Origin: Arenibacter sp. ARW7G5Y1
GTDB lineage: Bacteria; Bacteroidota; Bacteroidia; Flavobacteriales; Flavobacteriaceae
Direction of reading: 5' to 3'
Assembly (NCBI RefSeq): GCF_003201775.1
Contig: NZ_QJJZ01000003.1
Location: 62,001 to 126,000 of the forward strand
DNA length: 64,000 nucleotides
Position numbers and translations under genes: made by a program. The notes below the pieces were generated by a model. The model was not told the DNA's origin. It did not search any database and saw nothing but the letters and a program-made list of their open reading frames with translations. Of this stretch, positions 29,186 to 38,084 are shown piece by piece; within the stretch, counting starts at the first letter, position 1, and every line of letters starts with the position of its first letter.

Positions 29186-30133
29186 ATGCAACTTTCAACA
29201 AGTTTAGTATTATTACTACTTTCCGTACAGAATATCTATTCACAACAACAGAGCACTAAACAAACCAGTTTAGGGGGTAAAGAAAAAGTACATATAGACT
29301 TTGTTGGTACAGGTAATCTCCAAAGTTCCTTGGCGCAGGGTGACGAAATTCAGGGTAGTGCTGGACTTGGAGTAATATATGAACGTTTTAGAGGAGATTC
29401 TTTAAAATACAATAATGAATTATTGCCAATAAAAGGGATTAAGAGTTTTGAAATGGAAGCAATAATCAATGTAGCGTCAACAGTTGACACACTTTCCGTG
29501 AATTTTGAAAATGGCCAAATTACAAATCAACGAGATTTTGGGTCCTATGTTTTAAATCCATTTAGTTCAAAACAGTCATTATTCATTAATTCCAATGTAT
29601 ATTTTAACCCAGACGGAGATTACTGGTTAAACAAAATAGCGAAATACTTAAGTGGGCTTAATTTCCGGGTTACTGCTTCTAATGGGGTTTGGAGTGACCC
29701 AGAAATAGGGAATGTTAATCTAGGCGTAATAGCTTATAGATTCGGAATTTTCCATGAATTTTTACCAGACGATTATATCCGAACCGACGAAAAAAAAAGT
29801 AAGTACAGTGTTTTTCTGGGATTAAACATGGGGTACCGTGGTATTTTTGGTGATGTAACGTCAGATGCTAATGACGAAATTAGAACCTCAATATTGGGTA
29901 GTGATCGTACTGATTTTTCTGGCATAGAGTTGAATTTTGGGTTTCGGTTGGATAATATAAGGGCCGAATTTCAAATGCCATTTTTATATGGAAGTGATAG
30001 AAAATCAATTAGTGGCTTAACGGATACACAATTTTTATTCACAATTCGATTTGTTGGTGGTTTCTCATTAAAGATAGACCCAGATAAGAAAACAGAAAAC
30101 AATGATAAAGCAAACCTTGAATCTGAAGACTAA
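29186..30133 (+). CDS. Predicted outer-membrane or periplasmic beta-rich protein, unknown
   Basis: A 315-residue exported protein (signal MQLSTSLVLLLLSVQNIYSQ). The mature chain alternates in the way of barrel strands, with aromatic girdles such as YSVFLGLNMGYRGIFGD, IELNFGFRLDNIRAEFQMPF and QFLFTIRFVGGFSLKID near the end; the last 20 residues are charged. I recognise no family. It has element U upstream and a patatin-like gene 260 bp downstream; whether the three work together is open. Confidence 0.65.
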   Translation: MQLSTSLVLLLLSVQNIYSQQQSTKQTSLGGKEKVHIDFVGTGNLQSSLAQGDEIQGSAGLGVIYERFRGDSLKYNNELLPIKGIKSFEMEAIINVASTVDTLSVNFENGQITNQRDFGSYVLNPFSSKQSLFINSNVYFNPDGDYWLNKIAKYLSGLNFRVTASNGVWSDPEIGNVNLGVIAYRFGIFHEFLPDDYIRTDEKKSKYSVFLGLNMGYRGIFGDVTSDANDEIRTSILGSDRTDFSGIELNFGFRLDNIRAEFQMPFLYGSDRKSISGLTDTQFLFTIRFVGGFSLKIDPDKKTENNDKANLESED

Positions 30134-30394
30134 CTAAATTGAAATATTAATTATTGAATTTTTTGCTAGGATTATAGGTCAATAACAGTATGAATATTGA
30201 AGCAATCAAGCCTTACCTAAAGACCATTAGCTTTACAATTAACAACTTGTAAAACTAACGGCTAATTTGCAAATGCCTGTCTATAGGTAATAAATAGGTA
30301 ATACAGTTGTGTAAAATTGTGTCTGGAGACATTCCCAACAATAAATTATACTTGTATATAAGACTTTTTACTTAATTCAAATCTAGTGCACCAA

Positions 30395-32890
30395 ATGACA
30401 CAACAGGACCAACAAGAGACAAAAAACAATAAAAATAGAGGAGACCACTATCAAAAGATAAAATTTTCCTCATGGCTTCGCCTATTGTTGCAGGCCGTTT
30501 TGAGACATGGATTTGCACTTGTATTTGTGCTCATACTTCTTGTTATTTTCAGAATGCCACATCTTAGTGACCTAACGGTGGTCATCATACAGCTTGAAAA
30601 TGGTAATGATTTTGTGGTGATGTTCTTTTTCTATGCCTCCATATTGGTGATGGCCCTGTTAATCGGTTATGGTAACCTGGTCAAAATAGATTCAGTTGAA
30701 GAGCGTTCACAGCACATAGTGGATGCTAGTTTAGACTCGAAAAAAGAAAAACAAACCAAATTGCTAAATAAGGTTACCCAAGCCATTAACCTTAAAGATT
30801 CAAAGGAAAAAAGGCTCGAGGAACAAAAAAATCAGACAGAATCTTTAGCTGTTGATGGAACTGAACGAAACTATGAGGAGACTGAATATCCTGAAGAATA
30901 CGTAAATAGGATTTATCCAAAAATGCTGGCGGTATTTATGATTTTGGGAATTACATTTACTGTTGAAAATACCTATTTCCAATTGTTCGGAACTCTTATA
31001 AGTTTCAAGTATTTCTTTTTCTTGTTAACAGTGTTTCTTATCGCACTTACCCATCCTCGATTTGCAACGTTCTTAAAGGGTATTTTAAAATGGAAATCAC
31101 GTAACGGATGGTTACCCTTAATAGTTTTGGTAGTATCGGTAGGAATAATAATAATTCTGGGGATTTTCAACACCGGAGGCACTAAATCGGATATTGCCGG
31201 TCTATTTTGGTCTATGATGTGTTTAAGTATTATATTCTTTTTCTTAAGTATTTCCTACAATAAGAGAGTCCTTTGGTTTAAGGAAAAAATAGCCATGCCA
31301 TTTGCCTATATATATACCATAGCACTGGTAGTCATTTATATAGTGATGTTATTTGATCCAGAACTCAATGATCTCAAGTACTTAACTCCTATGGTTATAA
31401 TAATGATCTGTATTATTGGCCTCTACACTATGTTTCTTGGGCTGAATTATTTAGGCAAATACACAAATTGGCCTATTTTGACAATAGTATTTAGCGCAGC
31501 TATCTTAGCAACTGTTTTAGTTGCTAAAAGTGACTGTTTCAAGCACTATGAGGTAAGTAATGTGCATGCAGAAAATATTGATCCTGACGAACGTTTAACC
31601 TTGGAAGACTATGTAGATCAATTTATTGGGCAGCGAAGGGAAGCGATATTAGCAGTCAAGAAAAACCAACAGTTTCCGATAATATTGGTTTCAGCCGAGG
31701 GAGGTGGATCAAGAGCGGGGCACTGGGCATTTTTGGTACATAGCTATTTATATGGCTCAAATGAAGACTATTTTAAAAAACACCTGTTTTCTATAACCGG
31801 GGCCTCCGGTGGTAGCGTTGGTAGTAATATGTTCTACGTTCAAGCTTATGCTAATAAAGACAAATACGATCGTGAATTGTTTTTAACTAAAAACAGTAAG
31901 GAAACATCAAGTGAATTACAGGAAAAAGCTAAAAAAAGGTTTAGATACATAGCGAGTGAATTTTATCAAAGCGATTATATCTCTTCGTCGATAGCCGGAC
32001 TCTTAGGAAGGGACATCATAGCAAGTATATTTCATCTGAATTTTTATAGAGATCGTGGTGGGATTACGGAGAGCGAGTGGGAGAAGAAATTCGATTCATT
32101 ATTTGACAGGGGCTTGTTACAAAGGCCTTATCTAGATATTATGCCAAAAAAAGGTGACACCTTTACACCTCCAATTATGGTGACAACGACAACACATGTG
32201 CAAACTGGGCAACTCTACGTGATAAGTCCAGTTAAGTTCAACAATAATAATGAACGCGAATCGGGATTTAATGATTTCTTATCGGAATACGCCAAGAAAA
32301 ATAAGAGTTCTCAAATGATAAAACGAAGCAGTGCAATGCTGCTCACGGCAAGATTTCCCTATTTAAGTCCAAATGGAAGAGTGTCCGGTGTGGGACAATT
32401 TGGTGATGGTGGCTACTATGACAATATCGGAGGCACGGTTACAAGGTTTCTTGAAGCAGCTTTGATAAAAGGGTTAAAAAAGGATAGCTTATTAAACGGC
32501 AAATACAAGATAAAGCATCTAATTATAACCAATAATACTACCGCTGATTTTGCAGATTGTCCAACATCCAATCAAAAGAAGAAAGATGAAGTAAATTATT
32601 ATACGCAATTGGTTACGCCCGGACAAATGGCCTTAAATGCCCTATTTGCACATGCAGATGAATTTGTAAATGCGACCATGGATTCTTATCGAATTGAATC
32701 TAAACGTACCTTAATCCCAATAGACCAAAATAAACGGCCAGAGATAATTACTCAAATGTGCGACCCTTTGTTTAGACCACTTATACCATTGGGTCGTTAC
32801 CTAAGTGTAGACGCTGTAAGATCTTTGGAAGAGAGATTAAAAGACCCTATAGAGGTTAGAAAGCAATTGGATAGTATTCTTCTTTATTGA
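30395..32890 (+). CDS. Membrane-anchored patatin-like phospholipase
   Basis: An 831-residue protein. The first ~400 residues hold about eight hydrophobic helices, interrupted by a charged cytoplasmic loop (residues ~95-165). The C-terminal half is a patatin domain: oxyanion hole GGGSR (436-440), nucleophile elbow GASGG with Ser471, and the catalytic Asp671 in DGGYYDN. Patatins cut acyl chains from phospholipids; several act as membrane-destroying effectors in defence systems such as CBASS. Here the enzyme is built into a membrane protein, with no nucleotide cyclase near. ATG 30395 is preferred over GTG 30386. Confidence 0.85.
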   Translation: MTQQDQQETKNNKNRGDHYQKIKFSSWLRLLLQAVLRHGFALVFVLILLVIFRMPHLSDLTVVIIQLENGNDFVVMFFFYASILVMALLIGYGNLVKIDSVEERSQHIVDASLDSKKEKQTKLLNKVTQAINLKDSKEKRLEEQKNQTESLAVDGTERNYEETEYPEEYVNRIYPKMLAVFMILGITFTVENTYFQLFGTLISFKYFFFLLTVFLIALTHPRFATFLKGILKWKSRNGWLPLIVLVVSVGIIIILGIFNTGGTKSDIAGLFWSMMCLSIIFFFLSISYNKRVLWFKEKIAMPFAYIYTIALVVIYIVMLFDPELNDLKYLTPMVIIMICIIGLYTMFLGLNYLGKYTNWPILTIVFSAAILATVLVAKSDCFKHYEVSNVHAENIDPDERLTLEDYVDQFIGQRREAILAVKKNQQFPIILVSAEGGGSRAGHWAFLVHSYLYGSNEDYFKKHLFSITGASGGSVGSNMFYVQAYANKDKYDRELFLTKNSKETSSELQEKAKKRFRYIASEFYQSDYISSSIAGLLGRDIIASIFHLNFYRDRGGITESEWEKKFDSLFDRGLLQRPYLDIMPKKGDTFTPPIMVTTTTHVQTGQLYVISPVKFNNNNERESGFNDFLSEYAKKNKSSQMIKRSSAMLLTARFPYLSPNGRVSGVGQFGDGGYYDNIGGTVTRFLEAALIKGLKKDSLLNGKYKIKHLIITNNTTADFADCPTSNQKKKDEVNYYTQLVTPGQMALNALFAHADEFVNATMDSYRIESKRTLIPIDQNKRPEIITQMCDPLFRPLIPLGRYLSVDAVRSLEERLKDPIEVRKQLDSILLY

Positions 32891-33132
32891 TTTTTTCCTT
32901 TTTAAAATTTTCTTCTCAAAATGTAATGAAACCTCAAAGGAGGTTAGGCCCAGCCAAACTTCATTGGAGGTTCACGAGGTCCTATTTAATAAAATAGAAA
33001 TAACCTGAGTAAACACTTATTAAGTGACCCAACGATAGGAGGGAAGTGACACCGAGGAACGAGGTGCATGAATTCCTATAAATAGAAAATAACTAGCCAT
33101 GAATAAATCGCCGAAAGAGATTAGGCGGAGGC
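32891..33132. other. Spacer with fragments of dispersed repeats
   Basis: Part of a 469-bp gap. Contains CCTC AAAG GAGG and two degenerate runs similar to the ATTCACGAAAT/CCTATAAA framework of 19272. No gene is seen. Confidence 0.45.
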
Positions 33133-33209
33133 CAAATCTTAATCTAGATTCACAAATACCGAAATAAAACAATAGACAAGTAATTTGTAAATGTGTATGG
33201 AATGGGATT
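33133..33209 (+). repeat. R2 direct repeat, right copy
   Basis: 77 bp nearly identical to 22299-22374, same orientation, 10.8 kb apart. It sits 150 bp upstream of the first reverse transcriptase gene and marks the point where the sequence becomes clearly AT-rich. Confidence 0.85.
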
Positions 33210-33231
33210 ATTCTTTCTAATTTCTATTTAG

Positions 33232-33338
33232 TTACGGAAATCCGTAAATAGTTTCTTGTTAAAATTCTGTATATTGCTTGTCATAATTGACAACCAAGAA
33301 AATACTCTTTTTGAATACTATAAAGTTGATTTTATAGT
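33232..33338 (+). promoter_or_regulatory. Three successive palindromes upstream of the RT operon
   Basis: TTACGGA AA TCCGTAA (33232-33247), TTGTCA TAAT TGACAA (33278-33293) and ACTATAAA GTTGAT TTTATAGT (33317-33338) lie between R2 and the start codon at 33360. They could be operators for a repressor or structured leader RNA. They share no sequence with each other. Confidence 0.5.
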
Positions 33339-33359
33339 AGTTCTGTATCGTGAAATTTT

Positions 33360-34607
33360 ATGCTAAACCAATCATTTAATGAATCTGAACTTATAAGATT
33401 AATCACTTTTGATGATTATAAAAAGTATGAGGGATTTGGAGAAAGTCGTAGAAAAACATTAGAAACTCTTAACAAGATTTCTAATAAAATAAACTCTGCC
33501 GATTTTATAGTCTCATCTGTAATTAAAATACTGAATGATTCTAATGAGATTTTCAGTCTTTCCAAAGTGGAAGACGATTTCGCCCTAAGAAAGATTAATG
33601 ATTCACTAAAAAGATTTTATAAGGTTAAACAAGCTGATAGAAACCTGATAGTAAATCAAATTATAATCTTATTGCAAGAGGCAGTTCCAATGTCTATTAT
33701 AAAATTAGACTTAAAAAAATTCTATGAAAGTATTGATAGAAAATGGATTATTGATAAACTTAGAGATGATGCTTTACTTTCCGCCAGGGCAATTAATGTT
33801 CTTGAAGACTTTTTTGAATTAAGTGAGTTTACTTCTTTTACAGGTTTACCTAGAGGAATAGGAATAAGTGCTACTTTATCGGAGCTTTATCTAAGAGATT
33901 TTGACAGAAAGGTTAATCGACTTGATAGTGTATATTATTATGCAAGGTATGTTGATGATATTATATTGTTCACAACAAAAGCTCCGGAAGAAATTTTAAA
34001 AGAAATAAAGGAAAAGAAATTATTACGAGAACCATTGCTGTTTAATGATAAGAAAACAAAAAAATATGAAGTAAATAATTACGATAAGGCTTCTGAAAAG
34101 GAATTGAATTTTGAATATTTAGGTTATAAATTTTTATTTACTGACTGTTGCAAGAAAGCAAAAAATGAGTTTACGGATAAAAAAATAGAAGTATCTATTG
34201 CTCAATCTAAGGTTAATAAATATAAAACTAGAATTGTTCGTTCATTCTTAGATTATTTAAAAAATGGTGATTTTTCTCTTTTAGAAGACAGAATGAAATT
34301 CTTAACGGGTAATTACCCTATAAAAAGAAATACAAGTGAGGGAACTATTTTATATGCAGGGTTATACTATAATTATCCCTTTATTAATGATAAAAAAACA
34401 TTAGAAGAGCTAACCATTTTTCTGCGAAAAATTATCAATTCAAAAAATAAAAGCTTTGGAACCAAGATAAATTCATCTTTGAGTAATAGTCAAAAAGGAT
34501 TACTGTCAAAATATAGTTTTTTGTCAGGATGGAATAATAGGAAAATTAATGCTGATTTTAACCCAGAAAGAGTAAAATTAATAAAGCAATGTTGGCATAA
34601 TGACTAG
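33360..34607 (+). CDS. drt3a: Antiviral reverse transcriptase Drt3a (DRT type 3)
   Basis: A 415-residue reverse transcriptase with full catalytic motifs: motif A IIKLDLKKFYESID (Asp117), motif B TGLPRGIGISATLSELYL and motif C YYARYVDDIILF (YVDD 197-200), then YLGYKF of the thumb-side region. There is no maturase, group II intron or retron context. Two RT genes overlapping head to tail, one of ~415 and one of ~660 residues, are the arrangement I know as DRT3 (UG3 plus UG8), a phage-defence system. In DRT3 this RT is reported to copy an ACACAC template of a partner RNA into poly(GT) DNA. AT-rich codon use contrasts with the chromosome at either side. Confidence 0.85.
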   Translation: MLNQSFNESELIRLITFDDYKKYEGFGESRRKTLETLNKISNKINSADFIVSSVIKILNDSNEIFSLSKVEDDFALRKINDSLKRFYKVKQADRNLIVNQIIILLQEAVPMSIIKLDLKKFYESIDRKWIIDKLRDDALLSARAINVLEDFFELSEFTSFTGLPRGIGISATLSELYLRDFDRKVNRLDSVYYYARYVDDIILFTTKAPEEILKEIKEKKLLREPLLFNDKKTKKYEVNNYDKASEKELNFEYLGYKFLFTDCCKKAKNEFTDKKIEVSIAQSKVNKYKTRIVRSFLDYLKNGDFSLLEDRMKFLTGNYPIKRNTSEGTILYAGLYYNYPFINDKKTLEELTIFLRKIINSKNKSFGTKINSSLSNSQKGLLSKYSFLSGWNNRKINADFNPERVKLIKQCWHND

Positions 34608-36585
34608 AATTCGCATTAAAAAATTTGATAAAAGCAGAATACTTTTAACCGAAGTGCTTCCATACGAAGTACCTATTCCTTTTACAAACGTTGGTCTGTA
34701 TAGATTCTCGAAAAGACCAAAATCTGAAAGAGTGCCAGGCTTAGTAACCGAAATACTTGGCAACAGAAGTCCAATGAGTTTATTGCCTTATAATTATCAA
34801 ATAATCAAAAAATTGGATAGTTACAGAACTCTGACCATAATGCACCCACAAGTTCAATTAAAATTTGTTGACTTTTATTCGAAGTATGATTCTTTGATAA
34901 TAAGTCTATGCTCTAAAAGCAGAGTATCCATTAGATATCCATCAAAAGTGGCAAGTCATTTTTATGTAAAGAACCCACAAATAATAAAGAGAAAGTTAAG
35001 AGATTCGGGTGTAGAGGTAGAAAAGCAATCCTATGAATTAGATGTGGCTCACTCAAGTTCATATTTTACATATAAAAGTTATGATTTTCTTTACAAATTC
35101 TATGATTCTTATAAATTTCATCGTTTTGAAAAAAAATTTAAAAAGCTTTTGCGATTTGATGTAGCCAAGTGTTTTCCTAGCATTTATTCACATTCGATAG
35201 CTTGGGCCGTTAAAGGTAAAGAATTTGCAAAAAAAAATGTTGCAACTAGTTCATTTGAAAATAAATTTGATAAGCTTATGCAATGGTCAAATTATAATGA
35301 GACTAATGGAATTATTATTGGCCCAGAAACCTCAAGAATTTTTGCCGAAATAATTCTGCAAAGAATCGAGCAAAATGTAATAACCAAATTAAATGATGTC
35401 AAAATTAGAATAGATAGAGATTATGCTATTTGTAGATATGTCGATGACTATTTTGTTTTCTCGAATGATTTTAAGTTAGCCAATAAAATTAAAGCAGCTT
35501 TTGTCAAAGAGTTAGAATATTATAAATTATCAATTAATGATTCTAAAACGGAAAAGATAAAGGTTCCGTTTATTACAGGAATAACAATTGCAAGAATTGA
35601 ATTAGAAAGACGCTTAAATGAGTTCTTAAATTCATTTATGGATGAAGTAGAAACCAAAGATGAAGATGGGAATAGTAGAAAAGAAGTAGTTTTAAAAACC
35701 TTAAATAGACCATTCGGAATATCAAATAATCTAATAAGAGATTTAAAAAGTATTATCAAGAAGAACAATGTAGATTATGAAGATGTAACGGGAATGACAG
35801 TTTCGATAATTCGAAATAAGCTGGTTAAAATTCTTGAAAACGAATATCTACTTGAGCAAGAAGCAGATTATTTAAAAGATATTGGAAATCCAATTCTGAT
35901 AATTCTTGACGTATTATTTTTTCTTATTTCGATGGATAGTCGACCCAGAGCAACGGTTTTACTAACTCAAATTAACGTAGTAATTACTCGCTTTCTAAAG
36001 TATAGTAAAATAGATGCTGAACAGAGCAGATTAATCTCTAAGAAAATTTTTGATGGTTTAAGAGATACTTTGGATATATTAAGTAGAGATTCTAAAACAC
36101 ACTTAGAATCATTAAACTTATTTGTATCGCTTGTAAACCTAAATAAGGTTCATCCAATAAATAAGGTTAAGTTCATTGAAGAAATTTTTAAAGATGAGGA
36201 GGATTTAGTGAATTTAGATTATTTTCAAATCATTGTTTTGTTCTATTTTTTTGAAAACTCAAATGAGTGTGTTAGTCAAAAAAATGTTTTAATTAAATCA
36301 ACTATAAATAAGTTTTCGAATATGAATGAACCAATGTCGAAAGCAGAATTTGTTTACTTATTTTTTGATTTTATTGCTTGTCCTTATATAGAAGTATCTG
36401 ATAAAAATCAGATGTTAGATATTGTTTATAAATCAGTTTATAAAACAAACCCCAGTGTTACAAGGCGAGGAACAATAAGAAACTATATTTCAAAGAATTT
36501 TTGGTTTATGGACTGGAGAACAGATGACATAAATCTTGAGTACATTTTAGCAAAAAAAGAATACAATCCGCCTTATTCAGGTTGA
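34600..36585 (+). CDS. drt3b: Antiviral reverse transcriptase Drt3b (DRT type 3)
   Basis: A 661-residue second reverse transcriptase whose start codon overlaps the end of drt3a by 8 bp. Motif A is LLRFDVAKCFPSIYSHSI (Asp187), motif B NGIIIGPETSRIFAEIIL, motif C AICRYVDDYFVFSND (YVDD 280-283). The C-terminal ~300 residues are helical, fitting the alpha-repeat tail of UG8-class enzymes. Both RTs look catalytically intact. From the published DRT3 work as I remember it, Drt3b makes the complementary poly(AC) strand. Downstream lies the candidate partner RNA. Confidence 0.85.
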   Translation: MTRIRIKKFDKSRILLTEVLPYEVPIPFTNVGLYRFSKRPKSERVPGLVTEILGNRSPMSLLPYNYQIIKKLDSYRTLTIMHPQVQLKFVDFYSKYDSLIISLCSKSRVSIRYPSKVASHFYVKNPQIIKRKLRDSGVEVEKQSYELDVAHSSSYFTYKSYDFLYKFYDSYKFHRFEKKFKKLLRFDVAKCFPSIYSHSIAWAVKGKEFAKKNVATSSFENKFDKLMQWSNYNETNGIIIGPETSRIFAEIILQRIEQNVITKLNDVKIRIDRDYAICRYVDDYFVFSNDFKLANKIKAAFVKELEYYKLSINDSKTEKIKVPFITGITIARIELERRLNEFLNSFMDEVETKDEDGNSRKEVVLKTLNRPFGISNNLIRDLKSIIKKNNVDYEDVTGMTVSIIRNKLVKILENEYLLEQEADYLKDIGNPILIILDVLFFLISMDSRPRATVLLTQINVVITRFLKYSKIDAEQSRLISKKIFDGLRDTLDILSRDSKTHLESLNLFVSLVNLNKVHPINKVKFIEEIFKDEEDLVNLDYFQIIVLFYFFENSNECVSQKNVLIKSTINKFSNMNEPMSKAEFVYLFFDFIACPYIEVSDKNQMLDIVYKSVYKTNPSVTRRGTIRNYISKNFWFMDWRTDDINLEYILAKKEYNPPYSG

Positions 36586-36591
36586 TTGTTT

Positions 36592-36720
36592 GAAACTAGT
36601 GGTGCATCGTATAATACGGTTCGCTTAATTGATTAATTAATGCATTTTTTAATCCTGTAGTGAATTGAGCTCATTTTTTGGGTACACACCAAGGTGCGTT
36701 AAGCCACTAGTTTCTTTTTA
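36592..36720 (+). ncRNA. Candidate DRT3 non-coding RNA
   Basis: It begins 7 bp after the drt3b stop. GAAACTAGTGG (36592-36602) pairs perfectly with CCACTAGTTTC (36704-36714), an 11-bp closing stem, followed by TTTTTAATTTTTT like an intrinsic terminator. Inside are TGCAT (36603-36607)/ATGCA (36640-36644) and a hairpin TTGG GTACACA CCAA (36679-36692 region). ACACAC occupies 36684-36689, in or next to that loop. A DRT3 RNA is expected to present ACACAC as template for poly(GT). No protein frame covers the region. Exact ends are inferred from the stem. Confidence 0.7.
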
Positions 36721-36740
36721 ATTTTTTAATTCCTAAATGA

Positions 36741-37157
36741 ATGGATGTAATAAATTTTCTGAAATCTAAATTTAAAAAATCTGACCTAGAATTATTAAAT
36801 AATCCAAATGGGAGGGCAGGGGTTGATTTTTTAGTTGGAGATTGTCAATTATATCTTCAACCTATGAATTTAGATGAAACTCAGCGAAGTATCAAAATAT
36901 TAAAAGAAGATTTAGGAAAATTAAGAAGTGATTTATTTGTCGTTTTAGTATTGGTAATCGATAAAGAACCAAGGGGTTTTTATTTAATTCCATCGACAGA
37001 GTTAGAACAGTCAAATGGAGATATTTTTATTGATAATAATGTAAATTTAATGCCCAGGTTATCAAATTGGGAAATTAAAGTTTCCTCTTATACAATTCCA
37101 AAATTAGCGAGGTATTCATCTGACCATGTAATAGATGAGTTCAAACATCGTCAATAA
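36741..37157 (+). CDS. Small protein downstream of DRT3, unknown
   Basis: A 138-residue soluble protein. It reads NNPNGRAGVDFLVGDCQLYLQPMNL, then ILKEDLGKLRSDLFVVLVLVIDKEP and IKVSSYTIPKLARYSSDHVI. The alternating short strands with VDFLV...LYLQ have a vague PD-(D/E)XK-like order, but the required Lys is absent, so this is not claimed. It starts 20 bp after the RNA candidate's terminator-like tail, on the same strand and with the same AT-rich composition, so it may be part of the system or a neighbouring accessory gene. Confidence 0.6.
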   Translation: MDVINFLKSKFKKSDLELLNNPNGRAGVDFLVGDCQLYLQPMNLDETQRSIKILKEDLGKLRSDLFVVLVLVIDKEPRGFYLIPSTELEQSNGDIFIDNNVNLMPRLSNWEIKVSSYTIPKLARYSSDHVIDEFKHRQ

Positions 37158-38084
37158 TATTATATAAAATAGAATTAACCGGATTTCTACCCAGATGATG
37201 TGCTGGCAAAACGGCCTCAGAGAACTTTGGTAAAACAATAGGCTAAATGAGCGGCCATATTCTAGACTTTTAGTTATACAATTTGTTGAACAATATTATG
37301 TTACAAGCAGTTCAAAGCGGTCTTAATAGTTAGAATGCTTTCTAGAATATAGCGACTGAGCGCCAACGCGCCTGCTGGCTCCTTCGCTAAAAATGTACTT
37401 TAGGTACATTTTCTTTACGCTCGGCCCTGTTCCAAAATTATATTCAGCCTTGAATTTTTGTTTTAGGTATTTAGCTTTCGCTAAATAGTGTTTCAAGACA
37501 CTATTTTAAAGAATTGATTAAGTATCAATTTTTAAAATACCCAATAATGAAACATTAAAAAAAAGGATTAATTGAAGTTCTAAAGTTAACAAGTGCACAG
37601 AAGTTTTATTTTATTCACAATCCTATTTAATTGTTGAATGTAAAGGTGTTCGTGAATCTCCTAAAAATTCGATTTCAAAAATTTGTGCTGTTGCGGCAAG
37701 CTAGCGAGAATCTTCCCCTGCTGGCGCTCGCGCCAGCGTGGAGAATTTAATACCAGCAAGTTGATAACAATTAATTAAATTTACCAATTACACAGAATAT
37801 TTTACAATTTATACAACATTTCTGCTAGTATATTAAGATTAATACTACATTGAATATTCAAATTGTGTGCTCATCACTAGTGTTTCACTAGTTCTTCCCC
37901 TAAAACGATAACCATTATTCTTGAACATCAGAATTATTACAGGGCATGTTAGCTTTTGTATTAAATGACTCCCTGGTATACTAATTGAAAGTTTTGTTAC
38001 AGAGTAAAAATTTAAGAACATATATTTTTCTGCTTAGTTGTGGATTATTTTAAATATATACAGTTCTTACTTTAAAAAAGTCTT
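37158..38084. other. 0.9-kb AT-rich non-coding stretch
   Basis: No gene is seen. Apart from the hairpin cluster at 37390-37530, a strong GCTGGCG CTCG CGCCAGC hairpin stands at 37720-37737. GC-rich scraps at 37360-37435 (ending TTTACGCTCGGCCCTGTT) resemble the repeat at 42790-42960. Confidence 0.5.
37390..37530. repeat. Cluster of four hairpins
   Basis: AAAATGTAC/GTACATTTT (37390-37412, 9 bp), ATTTAGC/GCTAAAT (37469-37486), AAATAGTGT/ACACTATTT (37483-37506, 9 bp, overlapping the previous stem so that the two exclude one another) and AATTGAT/ATCAATT (37512-37530) followed by TTTT. The order suggests a structured RNA with alternative stems ending in a terminator. Confidence 0.5.

Noticed and set aside
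33360-36585. Group II intron or retron origin of the RT genes
   Set aside because: No maturase or endonuclease domain, no intron domain V/VI fold and no msr-msd layout; two overlapping RTs fit DRT3 better.
36592-36714. Integron attC site suggested by GCGTTAAGCC near the stem
   Set aside because: The paired arms are not of the R''/L'' - L'/R' type, and there is no integrase; the RNA reading explains the stem, ACACAC and T tail together.
36741-37157. PD-(D/E)XK nuclease call for the 138-residue protein
   Set aside because: The order of strands is only vaguely right and the catalytic Lys is missing.
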